The notes: generated from the sequence alone by a model not told the origin. A stretch of 64,000 bases of DNA from Macrocystis pyrifera (GCA_031763025.1 JASSKH010000040.1:2059001-2123000), one strand, 5' to 3'. Shown: positions 34,301 to 44,030, numbered from the stretch's first letter. Numbers and translations: made by a program.

Positions 34301-37300
34301 GAGAGAGGTATAGCGCTCTTCAATAGAGAGGAACCTCACAAAATGTGGGTGCTACCCCTACTATCGGGGACCATAGTAAGTGGGACCAAATATTGTTAGT
34401 ATTAATAGGGAAATATATGGGTTTTTGTGTGTACCGTATGTGCTATTTACTATAGTCCTCCGTAATAGTACCATAGCACTCGGCTGGCCGCGAGCGAGCG
34501 CGTTTGGGGCGGTCTCGCCGTCGAGTAGTGCCCTTCGTCCGTACGGAGCACCACCGGGCGGCGGTTTTGAAGTCGGCGGCGGAAGCGGAGGCGGCGGCGG
34601 CGGTGGCGGCCGCGGTGCAACCCTCACCTGACGCTCGAGCTTGCCCTTCTGGTCCACCGCGAAGAACGTCAAGAATGGACTCTTGTCCATCTGCATAAAC
34701 AAAAACAAAAAACGACGTGCGGGACGCGACATGCGAGAGTAACAGGCTGAGAGTGGTCGGAACGCAGCCACACAAGAAAAGCCGCCGCGCGCAACCGAGA
34801 CGCGCTTACAGTTCGGATCGACCGACCCACCCAAGCACGCACACCCGGCTGGTTTACCACACGTGCCACGGCTCGTAGCCCTTGACGACACGGTACTACC
34901 GCAGCACAAGGCAATGCGCGCTATAGCGCAGATAATGCGACACCAGTGCTTCCGCTGCCGCTATTCGTAGGAAGCGCCAGCCTCCAGCACACACCGGGCG
35001 AGAGATAAGAGGTTCGGAGAGAAAAAAAAGTAACAACTTGACCACTAGGCTGGAGCGACAGCGCTGACTCAAGACTATCCAATCTATATGCGCATTCCAT
35101 GGGGCTCAAGCACCGAGGACACACCGAAGTAAGCCGGAAGAGACAGCGACCTGGAGCACAGAGGGGGGCGGTAGCCGTTACATGCTTCTTACAGCAAGAG
35201 GAGGCCTACCAATCCCGCCAGCGCAGTGCCGTTGGGTCTCCCAAGCCGTGATTTTGGCCAAGCCTTGAACATGGAGAATCTGATACCCCGGCCCACCGAC
35301 AACAACACCCTATACAAGATTTTTCAGCTATCGTTTTGGGTGCCGCACGATCTCGGCGCAAATGCCTGCCACCTTTTTAGAAAATCAACATGTCACCAGG
35401 CGTTTCAAGATTACACACAACGAGCTCGCGGCACTACACACAGAATCCGCGCGGTTTTACGCAGGCGGTCGCAACTGCAAAACCTGTGGCGGCGCTTGAG
35501 GACATTCATGTCTACCTTGTAGCTAAACGCGTAGAGTTTTCCATTGGACGGGTCTTGCTTCGGGTGCGCCGTGAAGTTGCTCTTGAGCGCCCCCTCGAAT
35601 GAACTCCTGCCGATCGTCTCGAGCATCCCGTCACACATCACACGTAGAGCGTACGGCATGCCGCCCTCGTTGAGGGCCAAGAGGCGCCCTTCGGTTGGTA
35701 ACCCGGCGTGGGCGACACACCAGAGGCAAAAAATTCACGAGCCAGGCATTGTGGGGGGGGGACGGGGGTACTCATGTCATGCATGGCCGTAGTCGTATGA
35801 CCACAGACCCTCGCATCCCTACAATGCCGGGACGGAGCACGTCGGGTTTTCATCGATCAGGAAGACATTGCTTGCACCGAGCGCGAAGCGCCGTGAGATG
35901 TCGGGCGAGTCGCATGAAGGGTGAGCTGCAACATCTTACTAAGAACCGGTTGGACATTTTGGCATTGGTTGACAGCGTCCAATGGGGGGGGGGGGGGGGG
36001 GGCGGTAAATGCTAATATGTTGCGCGTGGGCAAGACCCTGCGACGTCATACATGTCACTTCCCCCCCCGTGCAAGCACGAGGGGCGTTCCAGGGTTCTTC
36101 GACATAGAACGCGCTGCGAAAGCGGCAACACAACTAATGTGTCCCTACCATGACGTGAATGGATGTAGTTTCAGCACATAGGTTAGTTGGATGTTTCCTT
36201 GCATTCAACATTCCGTTGACCTTGGATTGTGTCCCGAGGAGTTGCCTACTATGCCAGGGCCTTCAGCAGTAGTGGCATTTGTATTGCGAGCGTTCCGGAA
36301 GTGAACCCTTCCCGAATTGGCTTTCACGTCGACGGCTGATGTCGTGCTTATTTCATCAGGAGAGTTAAGGGTTAGCGTGGTCAAGGCCAAGGGGGTTTCC
36401 TGCGAGCGTCGACGGGTACGAGCGAGCGCTTGGAGAACAGCAAGTCTTCGGACACCGCGCTGCGCCGTGATCGCCCAAGCGAAGCACACCCTTACCCTAC
36501 GTCGGCGGGTACGAACGAGCGCTTGGAGAACGACAAATCGTCGGACACCGAGCTGCACCGTGGTAGCCCGAGGGAAGCACACCCTCACCCTACAGGGGGG
36601 GCAACTGGACAGCAACAGAGGGACACACAGCGGTGGGTCGGGGGCACCCAACGAGCACCACCGCTGCCACGGTTAGGGACGCGAGCCTTCCGACAGTGGT
36701 TGTGCCCCGCAGCGCGTCGCAAATGATGACCCCTCTCGCCAGTACGCGGTACGCCGCAGATATCGGCGAGGGGTTTAGTTCGACAGCGACAACGACACGA
36801 CTATATTTTCGTTTTGCGTGGGATCTTCACACGCGTGTGGCACTGCTGTACGGCAGGAGGGTAGTAGCTCTTCAGACGCGTGTGCGCGCGTACTGTACGA
36901 CGGGGTTCGTAGCACTTCTCGGCCATTTTTGTTTTTGTCCGACATGACGGGGCATTTCTCAACCGAGGAACTATTTCAATAAGGCGCATGCCTTATGAGG
37001 CACGGCTTATCGTTGGAACCGCACTTGTATCTCACATTAACACTCGTGCATACACATGTCCATCAAATAGACCATGACCTTTTTCATAGGGTTGAACGCA
37101 CTTTTTTTAAAATCAAAGTCGGTGCCGTGGTTGGGGGGGGGGGGGGGTACTCGATAGGAGAGATGTACTCGATCTCATGCATGGCCGTAGTCGTATGGCC
37201 ATAGACCCTCGCATCCCTACAATGCCGGGACGGAGCACGTCGGGTTTTCACCGACCAGGCCGACATTGCTTGCACCAAGCGCGAAGCGCCGTGAGGTGTC

Positions 37301-40300
37301 CGGCGAGTCGCATGAAGGGTGAGCTGCATCGTGCTAAGAACCGCTTGTAAGGCGGACTTGCATATGGATGACAGCTTCAATGAGTTAGTTTAATTTCCGG
37401 TGTAGCCACTTCCAGAGACAGCAATGGGGAGTACTATGTAACTGCCTCTTGGGTACCTTACTTTGAACACTACGTGATACGATTAATTCCCTTGTGCAGA
37501 GTAAAGGTTCTTTACCTCGCACAATTGATCTAACTCGACGACCAGCTGTGGGCAACCGCCAAAAAAATAAACAAGAAAAAAAAACGGTACCCTGGTTGTC
37601 TAGCTCACGTAGTGAGCGGCATGTTTTACAGTGTCGTTGCCAACCGGCGCCAACCCAACCCATATAATAGGGGGGGGGGGGGGGGGGGCGTACTCATTTG
37701 TTGCTTGCCTTAGTCATTTGACCATTGACCACGCATCTCTTTCGAGACGGAGGGGGGTGGGGGGTATATCTGGACTTCAGGAGCCGTAAAACTTCTCAGT
37801 AGGTGCACCCATCTGCTGACGCAGCATGCTTCTTGCTTCATGCGGCATCTCACCTGAATGAAACTGGAGGGCCGTGTTCGCGGTTGACTCGTGAATCCCA
37901 GTCCAGTCCTGAGCAAGCCCCAGGCGGATCTTGAGGTTGTAGATCAGCATCTTGGGGATGGCCAGACGGGACCCCAAGTCCCCGAATCTACGGCCAGCAG
38001 AGCACGCGCCACATACGCAAGACGTCGAGAAAGCGAGCGGGAAAGGTCGTTTTGAGCGCAAAAGCCGCTACGGTAGCGCTAGACGCTAAAAGTCGCAACC
38101 GACGAAAGGTAGACGAAGCACGTGGCAATCACGGACAAGGCGGGCGAAGAGCCGACGTCGACATCCAACTAAGGACCGCACGCAGACTCGTTACACCACT
38201 AAATTACGGTGCGACCTGATCCCAAATGCGGTGCAACCTGAGCTATCGAGCTGCCCAACGCTGTAAATAATCAATTAAACAGTAATAGCCTACGCAAAAA
38301 AAACATCTGGGAGAAGCGGACAGTGATCCCCGCTGGCGGAGCCAGAGCAGAGGCACCACCCGCAAGCACAGATACGCGACGACTTGATGATGGGCAAGGG
38401 CATCCGTTCATCGACGCGCGCCGTGCTGACCGGATCCGCCACGCTTGCTCGACCCGCGCAGCTAACCGTTGCTGCAGCGAGCAGGTGCGATGCACCGAGT
38501 GGGGGATCGCTGTACCACCCGCAACACCGACCCCGTTGGCAAGGGCAGTACAGCTTCCTACCCCGTCGTGCCCTAATCTGATGCAGACGGTGCCGCACAA
38601 CGATAAGCTGCTCGCGACAAAAAACGTACACGAACACACACGCACACGCACACGCACACCCAATCGAGCGTGCTTACGTCAATGCGACGGGTTCGCCCGC
38701 TTCTTCTTCCGCCGCGAGCCGTTTGGTCCTCACGTAGCGGTTTGTGTACGTCGCCTTCCCTCCCTTGATACGCACGCCGTGAATCTTTTCGCACCAAGGG
38801 TTGGGGTGGGGTGGGGTGGGGTGGGGTGGGGCGGGGCGGGGCGGTGGTTTCCCGGTACGAGGCAAGCAAAATATGACAGGCTCGCATTATGACCGGTTAG
38901 GGCGGTCGGATCGGGTTGGGGAGGGAGGGCTTGGGATACCGTTCACATTGTGACAACGCGTCGTCTTGGCGGCTCAAGGGGTGGAACCTGTCTAGACTCC
39001 TTCCCACGGACAAGAGTTTCAATCCCTTCGCTACTGCAAAAAAATTGCCCCCACACTTATTTTCGAGCAGTTTTCGTTTTTTTTTTTTTTGAAACGTGGG
39101 TACGGTTCCAAAAAAAAAAAGGGTGGACAGTTCGCGGCCTCTAGCACAGGTGGCTTTTAGGGGCATCGATCCCGTCCAGAGGCAGAATGCCATCGGAGGA
39201 TGTCCAAGCTCGCGACTGTAGAGGGCTGCCACAAGCGTCGAACGCATTAACAAATCCACGGAACATGGTGTGCAGTGACATCAACAATCTCTCGACGCAA
39301 GTTAACGGGGGGAGCGAGTGCTGGGCCCGTAACGCCAAAGCAAGAACCGGAGGAGATATAAAGAGGGGACGGGGGACGGGGGGCGGCGGGGGGGGCGTAC
39401 TCATTGTTGTGCATGGCCGTAGTCGAATGACCACAGACCCTCGCATCCCTAAAATGCCGGGACGGGGCACGTCGGGTTTCCACCGATCAGGCAGACATTG
39501 CTTGCACGAAGTGTGAAGCGCCGTGAGGTGCTCGGCGAGTCGCATGAAGAACGAGCTGCATCCTACTAAGAACCGGCTGTGAGGCGGACTTTTGAGGGGT
39601 CTACTCTGTAACCTCGCGTTGGGTTAAAAACGCGGCCAAAAGGCTAAACAATGCCATAAAACAATCGGGGGGGGGGGGGGTAGGGGTTTACTCTGTAACT
39701 CGCTCACGTTGGGTTTAAAAACGCGGCAAAAGGCTAAATCAATGCCATAAAACTATCGGGGGGGGGGGGGGCGGGGGGGGGCTTCGGTGTTCTACAACAA
39801 GGTAAAAAAGAAGGAGGGTAGGACTGATGTGCCATGATTGTTTTTTTTTAGCTCGGTCTGGTCTACCGAAATTCGCGCACCGATGAGCTATGTGGTGGAG
39901 ACGCTGGTGATCGCGCCGCTTTTTGCTTTCTTCGGATGGACACAAGCACGGTGGGCGGTGCACAACGCGGTGATAGGGGGGGATACTCATGTGTTGTTTG
40001 CCTTAGTCGTTTGACCATTGACCGCGCATCCCTTTCGAAACGCCGATCGGGGGGCGTTTTCCCCCCGAAACTCGCCCCACCCTACAAGCCCGACCGGCGC
40101 ATCTTGCGCTCCCCGCCCGGGGAGAGAAGGCGATCGCTTTGCAAGCAAGCACGCACGCACGCACTCTTGCTTGCTTGCTTCCTTGTCCCGTGGACAACTT
40201 CAAAAGCAATCCGATTGCCTCCTTGTGCCCCTGAACAACTTCAAAGGCAGCAGGCAGAAGGACGCGCCGTTCAACAACGCGGTCTAGATGTCCCATCGAG

Positions 40301-40833
40301 TGCACGGCGGACAGCGTACGCGGAGGGGGAGTGAGTCGCTTGGACCGTTCACACCACAAGCACCACACCACTCCCAACATCGCACGCAGCCCACCAGGAG
40401 CAACACGAGCAAACAAAACAAAAGACTGTATCCCACCAAGACCATTGTCGAGACCCAGACATGAGGGGTACACCTAAACCAAGTAAAACAACGTACCGTA
40501 TAAAATATAAAACAAGAAAACTTTTTTTTTGCGTACAACAAATCCCACATCAATGATTGGTTTTTCAATCTGATATATTACTAGCAAGGTAGAACGGAGT
40601 GTGGGGTCGGCTCTTCTTTTTTTTTTTTCGTGTCGCGTTCCCCTGAACCCACTCACCATTCCGTTTCCATCGAACCAGTGGTAGCCGCCAGTCGGGGTGA
40701 AGCGAGGGTTGGGTCCGACGCGCGCGAACTCTCCACACACTGCCTCCGGCAGCTCGCCCACCACCTTGCACTCCTTGGAGATCTCCTCGCTCACGGGGGC
40801 GTACAGGCCCTGCAGGAACATGTTGTTTTTGTC
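25216..40833 (-). CDS. Carotenoid cleavage dioxygenase, split gene (N-terminus not found)
   Basis: Eleven exons join in one frame (40833-40657, 38784-38678, 37987-37854, 35688-35516, 34690-34628, 33703-33552, 31165-31102, 30233-30071, 28547-28342, 26404-26254, 25349-25216), giving 507 residues to a TAA. The enzyme family (RPE65/CCD seven-bladed propeller) cleaves carotenoid double bonds with O2 at a non-haem Fe2+ held by four histidines. All four are seen in family contexts: H181 (TAHPK), H230 (MMHDFAITEN), H296 (FHVVNAWEE) and H492 (PLGFHAVF). Other family signatures are GEFARVGPNPRF, GYHWFDGNGM, NRYVRT and FGGECVFIP. Every junction keeps phase. Introns are 0.69-2.4 kb and carry dispersed repeats. 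Upstream coding exons should lie right of 40833, since the first exon starts at an acceptor. Substrate and cleavage position cannot be told; CCD1-like 9,10 cleavage or NCED-like activity are options. Confidence 0.9.
26254..26404 (-). CDS. CCD exon j
   Basis: Acceptor cgcgccgcag, donor acgggg/gtaact, phase 0 in and 1 out. FGGECVFIPSTPG and EDDGFLASFV are the family's GGEpvFVPR and EDDGyll motifs. Confidence 0.87.
26490..26745 (-). repeat. GATC-rich dispersed repeat in a CCD intron
   Basis: It has ttccgcgatctagatcttcc, tgtgggagatctatctagct, tgggagccggcatagtctgc and acaacggcaggtaggtgggg followed by stacked gatctatctgtagatgatct. Confidence 0.7.
28306..28330 (+). repeat. (GACA)n microsatellite at the CCD GC-donor intron
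   Basis: Six tandem gaca units lie 12-36 bp into the intron that starts at 28341 on the minus strand (read there as CTGT repeats). Confidence 0.9.
28342..28547 (-). CDS. CCD exon i, followed by a GC donor
   Basis: Acceptor tgtccgtccag, phase 1 in and 0 out. It encodes VLNLDTGAASRKSL, MDFPQIRQSLVGRKSRFGYF and VVKLDLQ. The exon end that keeps frame and homology is CAG/GCGAGA, a GC-AG intron. Confidence 0.82.
28581..28655 (-). repeat. Poly-C-ended repeat, terminal fragment
   Basis: A G tract then gtgtactcgatatcatgcat and ggccgtagtcgtatggccat. Only the terminal 65 bp of the family are present. Confidence 0.75.
28840..29185 (-). repeat. GATC-rich dispersed repeat in a CCD intron
   Basis: Two or more units with gatctgggccctaacctgac, ccctgccgttgaaagatgtt, gcaggatctgtatggtacag and ggcgtccacccggcggcatg. 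Confidence 0.7.
29517..29795 (+). repeat. Three end-modules of the poly-C-ended family in a row
   Basis: First, a C tract (about 29519-29537) is followed by ggtcggtgaaaacccgacgc and its end gagtacacccc (to 29656). Second, gtctatggtcatacgactac ending gagtacgcccc (to about 29710). Third, the variant cttcgtctcgaaagggatgc ending cagtatcccccccc (to about 29795). Confidence 0.75.
30071..30233 (-). CDS. CCD exon h: third iron-binding histidine
   Basis: Acceptor acaagcag, donor ggcgg/gtgagc, phase 0 in and 1 out. TFVAFHVVNAWEE carries the third Fe-ligand His (residue 296). A hydrophilic loop, then CDMFEFNLDLTAY. Confidence 0.88.
31102..31165 (-). CDS. CCD exon g (64 bp)
   Basis: Acceptor cttgctcag, donor cccgaa/gtgaga, phase 2 in and 0 out. 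It encodes MGVLPLNATDSSGIRWFDLP then E, the family's FGVLPR...WF segment. Too short to find without the phase fit to both neighbours. Confidence 0.85.
31295..31960 (-). repeat. Poly-C-ended repeats, one truncated and one nearly full
   Basis: 31295-31440 is a terminal fragment (catgttcggagtcgtatgac to gcgccgtgaggtgttgggcg). From 31447 a second copy runs through the whole consensus to ccaacccaacctataca and a TA microsatellite at about 31960. Confidence 0.8.
32095..32365 (-). repeat. GATC-rich dispersed repeat in a CCD intron
   Basis: It has atctacagatagatcatg, cgttgtgaggagttgtgtag, cgggtcccacccagcgaaat and gatctgtggatgatctgttc. Confidence 0.65.
33552..33703 (-). CDS. CCD exon f: second iron-binding histidine
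   Basis: Acceptor gtcgcgcag, donor tccag/gtgagg, phase 0 in and 2 out. RGSMMHDFAITENYAVFLDL carries the second Fe-ligand His (residue 230) and is the most conserved CCD motif. Confidence 0.9.
34361..34465 (+). mobile_element. TTACGGGGG MITE, diverged copy in a CCD intron
   Basis: It starts ctatcggggaccatagtaag after TA and ends ctatagtcctccgtaa followed by TA. The interior aatattgttagtattaatag is shared with the family. It lies about 160 bp from exon e. Confidence 0.75.
34628..34690 (-). CDS. CCD exon e (21 codons)
   Basis: Acceptor tttatgcag, donor cgtcag/gtgagg, phase 0 at both ends. It encodes MDKSPFLTFFAVDQKGKLER, the strand between the first two iron ligands. Confidence 0.85.
35516..35688 (-). 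CDS. CCD exon d: first iron-binding histidine
   Basis: Acceptor accgaag, donor tacaag/gtagac, phase 1 in and 0 out. It has RLLALNEGGMPYAL, then SNFTAHPKQDP with the first Fe-ligand His (residue 181), then GKLYAFSY. Confidence 0.88.
35753..35955 (-). repeat. Poly-C-ended repeat, 200-bp copy
   Basis: The G tract leads into gtactcatgtcatgcatggc, and the repeat continues to the gcgcgaagcgccgtgag core and catcttactaagaaccgg, 65 bp upstream of exon d. A further 20-base G tract follows at about 35983-36001. Confidence 0.8.
36400..36597 (+). repeat. Tandem duplication of a 95-bp GC-rich unit
   Basis: Two copies (about 36405-36500 and 36501-36597) of a unit with gggtacgarcgagcgcttgg, tcggacaccg and gaagcacaccctyaccctac. 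One plus-strand frame stays open across both, giving related peptides ERLENSKSSDTALRRDRPSE and ERLENDKSSDTELHRGSPRE. Confidence 0.75.
37131..37753 (-). repeat. Poly-C-ended repeat, full copy plus variant end-module
   Basis: The full copy spans 37131-37665 (G tract, gtactcgataggagagatgt, core, ggtaccgttttttttt, ccaacccaacccatata). Directly after it a second G tract and the variant module (gtactcatttgttgcttgcc to cgagacgg, about 37670-37753) show both end types side by side. Confidence 0.85.
37854..37987 (-). CDS. CCD exon c
   Basis: Acceptor ggccgtag, donor ttcag/gtgaga, phase 2 in and 1 out. It has GDLGSRLAIPKMLIY and ESTANTALQFHSG, matching the family's variable insert and the NTxLxxHxG strand. 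Confidence 0.85.
38678..38784 (-). CDS. CCD exon b
   Basis: Acceptor gcgaaaag, donor ttgac/gtaagc, phase 0 in and 2 out. IHGVRIKGGKATYTNRYVRT is the conserved strand pair after the FDGDGM motif, followed by an acidic helix. Confidence 0.88.
39378..39590 (-). repeat. Poly-C-ended repeat, truncated copy in a CCD intron
   Basis: A G-rich tract then gtactcattgttgtgcatgg, continuing to the core and to cctactaagaaccggctgtg. It is followed by two near-identical units of tttactctgtaactcg with ggggggg tracts (39590-39780), each ending ataaaac(a/t)atcgggggg. Confidence 0.75.
39977..40045 (-). repeat. Variant end-module of the poly-C-ended family
   Basis: gggggggatactcatgtgtt then gtttgccttagtcgtttgac and cctttcgaaacg matches the 17562-17635 module. 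Confidence 0.7.
40657..40833 (-). CDS. CCD exon a: N-terminal substrate-channel region
   Basis: Acceptor ctgttaacag and donor gga atg/gtgagt, 59 codons. It contains MFLQGLYAPVSEE, GEFARVGPNPRFTPTGGYHW and FDGNGM, the classic start of CCD proteins. The ATG at 40821 could serve as start, but open codons and a good acceptor precede it, so it is read as internal. Confidence 0.88.
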
Positions 40834-40845
40834 CTGTTAACAGTC

Positions 40846-40847
<2 letters not shown>

Positions 40848-40895
<48 letters not shown>

Positions 40896-41150
40896 GGAAA
40901 GGGGGGAGAGAGGGGGAGGGGGAGGGGGGGGGGGGGGGGGGTGTACTCATTATCGTGCATGGCCGTAGTCATATGACCATAGAGGGAGGGGGGGGGGGGG
41001 AGGTGAAGGGGAGCGGAGGAGGAGGTGGTGTGGGGGGGGGGGGGGGGGTCGGGGGGGGGAGCAGGGGGGGGGGGGGGGGGGGGCGTACTCATTTGTTGCT
41101 TGCCTTAGTCATTTGAGCATTGACCACGCATCCCATTCGAGACGGAGCAC
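40848..41150 (-). repeat. Very long G tracts with two poly-C-family ends
   Basis: About 47 uninterrupted G (40848-40894) are followed by further G-rich sequence, then gtgtactcattatcgtgcat (main end), more G tracts, and the variant module ending gagacgg near 41145. The first tract starts 15 bp upstream of the acceptor of CCD exon a. Confidence 0.8.
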
Positions 41151-41900
41151 CGTTCCTACTCCAAATAGAGACACCTCCAACAGTTGGATGCTCATTACGT
41201 TGTTTCCATATATTACATAGAAACTTTTCGCTAATCTTGTCCCCTTCCTGTTAGGCCGCCTGTGGCCACCATCTATCTCCTAGGATAGCGAGCAGGGCAG
41301 GGGCGGGAGTAAGGTGGACAAATAGAGTGACGACAGGCGAAGCGGGTTAAGAGAGTCATTGTCTACACGAACTGTCGTACAAGTAGAATCTTAGCCCGGG
41401 CTGCTGGGGTAGGGGAGAGGGGATGCGTCCGAAGTGCAACAGAAGAAGGTGCACGCCAAACACGCAGTATTCCTGTTAGTACGTGGCATTTCACAGAAGT
41501 TGATAAGACCGCACTCACCGCTTTTTAGGTCGCCGTTCCTGGGTCCCAATTCCTTGAATTTTGACATTCATTTGATATTCGTCGTGTCTATTATTTCATA
41601 AAACAAGAACGCCAATTTACGTAAGCGTGCTCAAAGCGCCTGCGATAAGGGCTGGGTATGATATGCTACCCCCGCCACTGCTGCGTGTTGCTGCTGCTCC
41701 TGACACTGCTGCTACCAAGTGAAGCAGAAAGAAAGTCAAAATATTGTCTACTCTGGTATCGGTTTAAAAAAAAAAAACGAAACGAAATAAACCCACAGAC
41801 TTGTGCTTTTTCAGTAAAAAACAGCAGCTTGAGTCTTAACGAGAACCCCCCCCCCCCCGAAAAATAAGCAAGGAAGCCGAGTCGAATTTTTGGTGCGGTG
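41151..41900. other. No feature recognised
   Basis: Mixed sequence with short open frames only. CCD 5' exons should lie here or further right, but no stretch matches a CCD N-terminus. Confidence 0.4.
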
Positions 41901-42369
41901 CAATTTTTCAGAATGACTCATCCGCCATAGCAGGTGATTCCCGGCGACAGCGCTCAACAACGACGGTGGATAGACACAACTCGCACACGCGAGGCACCCT
42001 CCACAGCAGGTAGTTGTCGTGATACAACTCGCTCCCTCCGGAGTGCTCTAGAAGTTGTGTATCGGCGATCGCTGTTCGATGGCAGACAAATGAATGTTGA
42101 GTGGGGCTCGTGTCGAAAAATACACCGCCACAGCCACTTCCTGATCCCCCGGTTTCTTGCGAGGGCACCCCTTGGTAATACCCCACCCATAAATGCTCGG
42201 GCCGCTATCGCAGACAAGCCGTGTGGCAGCCACATGCACTACCTCGGCCATCGTGCGCTTGCCAACCGGTGGTAAAAAGTTTATCGGAATTTTATCCCAA
42301 AGCTCCGAGCTCCTCCTACGTTCCTCTTCGCCCCTGGTAATAACCCATATGTCCAAGGCTTATCACAGT

Positions 42370-42790
42370 GACTGAGAATCGTGACGGGACGGGATGGGAC
42401 AGTGTTGACTTGTTTGGCGGGAAAGACGGAACGGGACGGTGAAAAGAGAGATATAAAAAGTTGGTGGGGCGGGACAGCGGGTGTTTAATTTCTCGACCGG
42501 ACGCGACGGTAAAACTCGACGGGACAGATTTTGACGACGGGACTGGACGGTACGGTGCAACGGATAATATTTTCGCGATGGGACGGCAAGGTAAAATACT
42601 ATGAATTTGTTTTCTACGATGGGACGGGACGGCAAATATTTTTTTCGTCGGTGGAACGGGACGGTTAAGTAAAACAGTTATTTTTTTCATGGCGTGACGG
42701 GACGGTACGTACAGTTTTTCGTGACGAGACGGGACGGCAAAGCGCAATGGGAGTTTTTCACGACGGGTCGGGGCGACAAGAGGAAAACTT
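42370..42790 (-). repeat. Degenerate tandem array of GGGACGG units
   Basis: About eight to ten units of roughly 40-55 bp, each with gacgggacgg(t/c)aaa and a T-rich stretch (ttttcgtgacg). On the minus strand an open frame crosses the array and repeats VPSR-like peptides, but this looks like a by-product of the repeat. Confidence 0.75.
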
Positions 42791-43198
42791 GCAGCACCAT
42801 TGCGGTGCCAGCCGGTGACTGTTCTCATGGTTGTGCTTGAGCTGTGTTGCTGGTGGTTTGCGGAGGTAGAGGTGATGGATGGTGGAGGTGGTGGCGGCGG
42901 TGATGCTTGTGCCGCTGCTGGTCGATCGAACCCGCCCGTGAGATAGGCATCCATGGCGTCCGTGCAGGCCACACTCGTGTGTGATGGTATCACGTAGCTA
43001 TGAGGGGGTGCAATGCAATGCGTACCACTACGAGAAGATGCGCAAATAGGTTCTACGTGTCGGAGATCACGTCACGTGCTACTGTAGGAACGGAAACGTC
43101 TCAGTAGATCGTACCTGTATGAAAATACATGGTTCAGGGGACAGTCTGGCACATAACTGTCCCCTTCCCGATCTGACTCTGTTCCTCTACCCTAATTG

Positions 43199-43291
43199 AG
43201 CTCTCCATGAGATCAGCAACGAGAAGAACTTCACCAAGAAGAAGCGCGCCCTGGCCAGCAAGGGCCGCCGAACTCCAGACTTGTCAGGGTG
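43199..43291 (+). CDS. Exon-like fragment of unknown protein
   Basis: After acceptor-like accctaattgag comes an open stretch with almost only G or C at third positions: LHEISNEKNFTKKKRALASK then GRRTPDLSG, ending near ttgtcagg/gtgtcg. The composition is like true exons elsewhere in the window and unlike its surroundings. It is followed at once by a CTG-type dispersed repeat, so it may be a captured or orphan exon. Family not recognised. Confidence 0.35.
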
Positions 43292-43730
43292 TCGTCTCCA
43301 AATTATGCCGAATTTGGAGTTGGAAAGCAGGAAACACTCAACAAACTCAAGTACGTCTACAGAGGGTTCAGAGATTAGACCAACAAGCCCCGTCTCGTGT
43401 GTCCCAATGCTACTGCTGCTACTTTTTTGCTGCTGAAGAAGCTCTGCTGCTGTAGATGTCGTACAGCAGTAGTAGTGGTGGCAGCTCAGCTGGTACGAGA
43501 AGCTCTGTTGGACATGTTCAGGTTGTACAATTTTCGCAAAAAATGATGCCGAATTTCGAATTGGGAAGCAGGAAACGCACAACCAAATCGAACACGTGTA
43601 CAAAGAGTTCAACGGTTAGACCGACAAGTTGAGCGTCCAGCAACGCTGACAATGGCCTCGTGTGTCCCGCTGTTGCTGCTGCTGTCACTGCTGCTGCTGT
43701 TGCTGCTGTTGGTGGTGGTGCCGCCGCCAG

Positions 43731-43761
<31 letters not shown>

Positions 43762-43765
43762 ACGA
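43290..43765 (+). repeat. CTG-rich dispersed repeat, two units
   Basis: Each unit has atgccgaatttsgarttgg then gaagcaggaaacrc, a ggttcagagattagaccaac-like piece and a CTG/TGC-rich end. Units start at about 43310 and 43545. The second ends in a CTG microsatellite (43665-43760). Related copies lie at 61.0-61.4 kb. Confidence 0.75.
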
Positions 43766-43885
43766 TTTTTTTTTTATTTTTTGGAATAAAGAACCCAAAC
43801 GTACGACCGCGTGCGTAAAGTGTTCGTTCGTGTTGGTTGAGCATCCCTTTATAATGGGAGTAAACGCCCCCCTCACGCCTATTGC

Positions 43886-44030
43886 ATAGGTTAGGTTGGC
43901 GTCGGTTGGCAACGACACTGTAACAACATGCTGCTCACTACTTGAGCTACGACAACCAGGGTACCGTTTTTTTTTTTCTTTTTTTTGGAGGTCGGTCACA
44001 GCTGGTTGTCGAGTTAGATCATTAGGGCCC
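43886..44030 (+). repeat. Poly-C-ended repeat, 5' fragment
   Basis: It has ggttaggttggcgtcggttg, accagggtaccgtttttttt and tggttgtcgagttagatcat, then stops. Confidence 0.7.

Noticed and set aside
40565..41092. Proline-rich protein on the minus strand
   Set aside because: It is the translation of long G/C tracts and the poly-C repeat end, overlapping the true CCD exon in another frame.
42316..42993. 225-codon minus-strand open frame
   Set aside because: It mostly translates the GGGACGG array and a CAC/CCG-rich stretch; no protein-like motif and no splice fit to the CCD gene.
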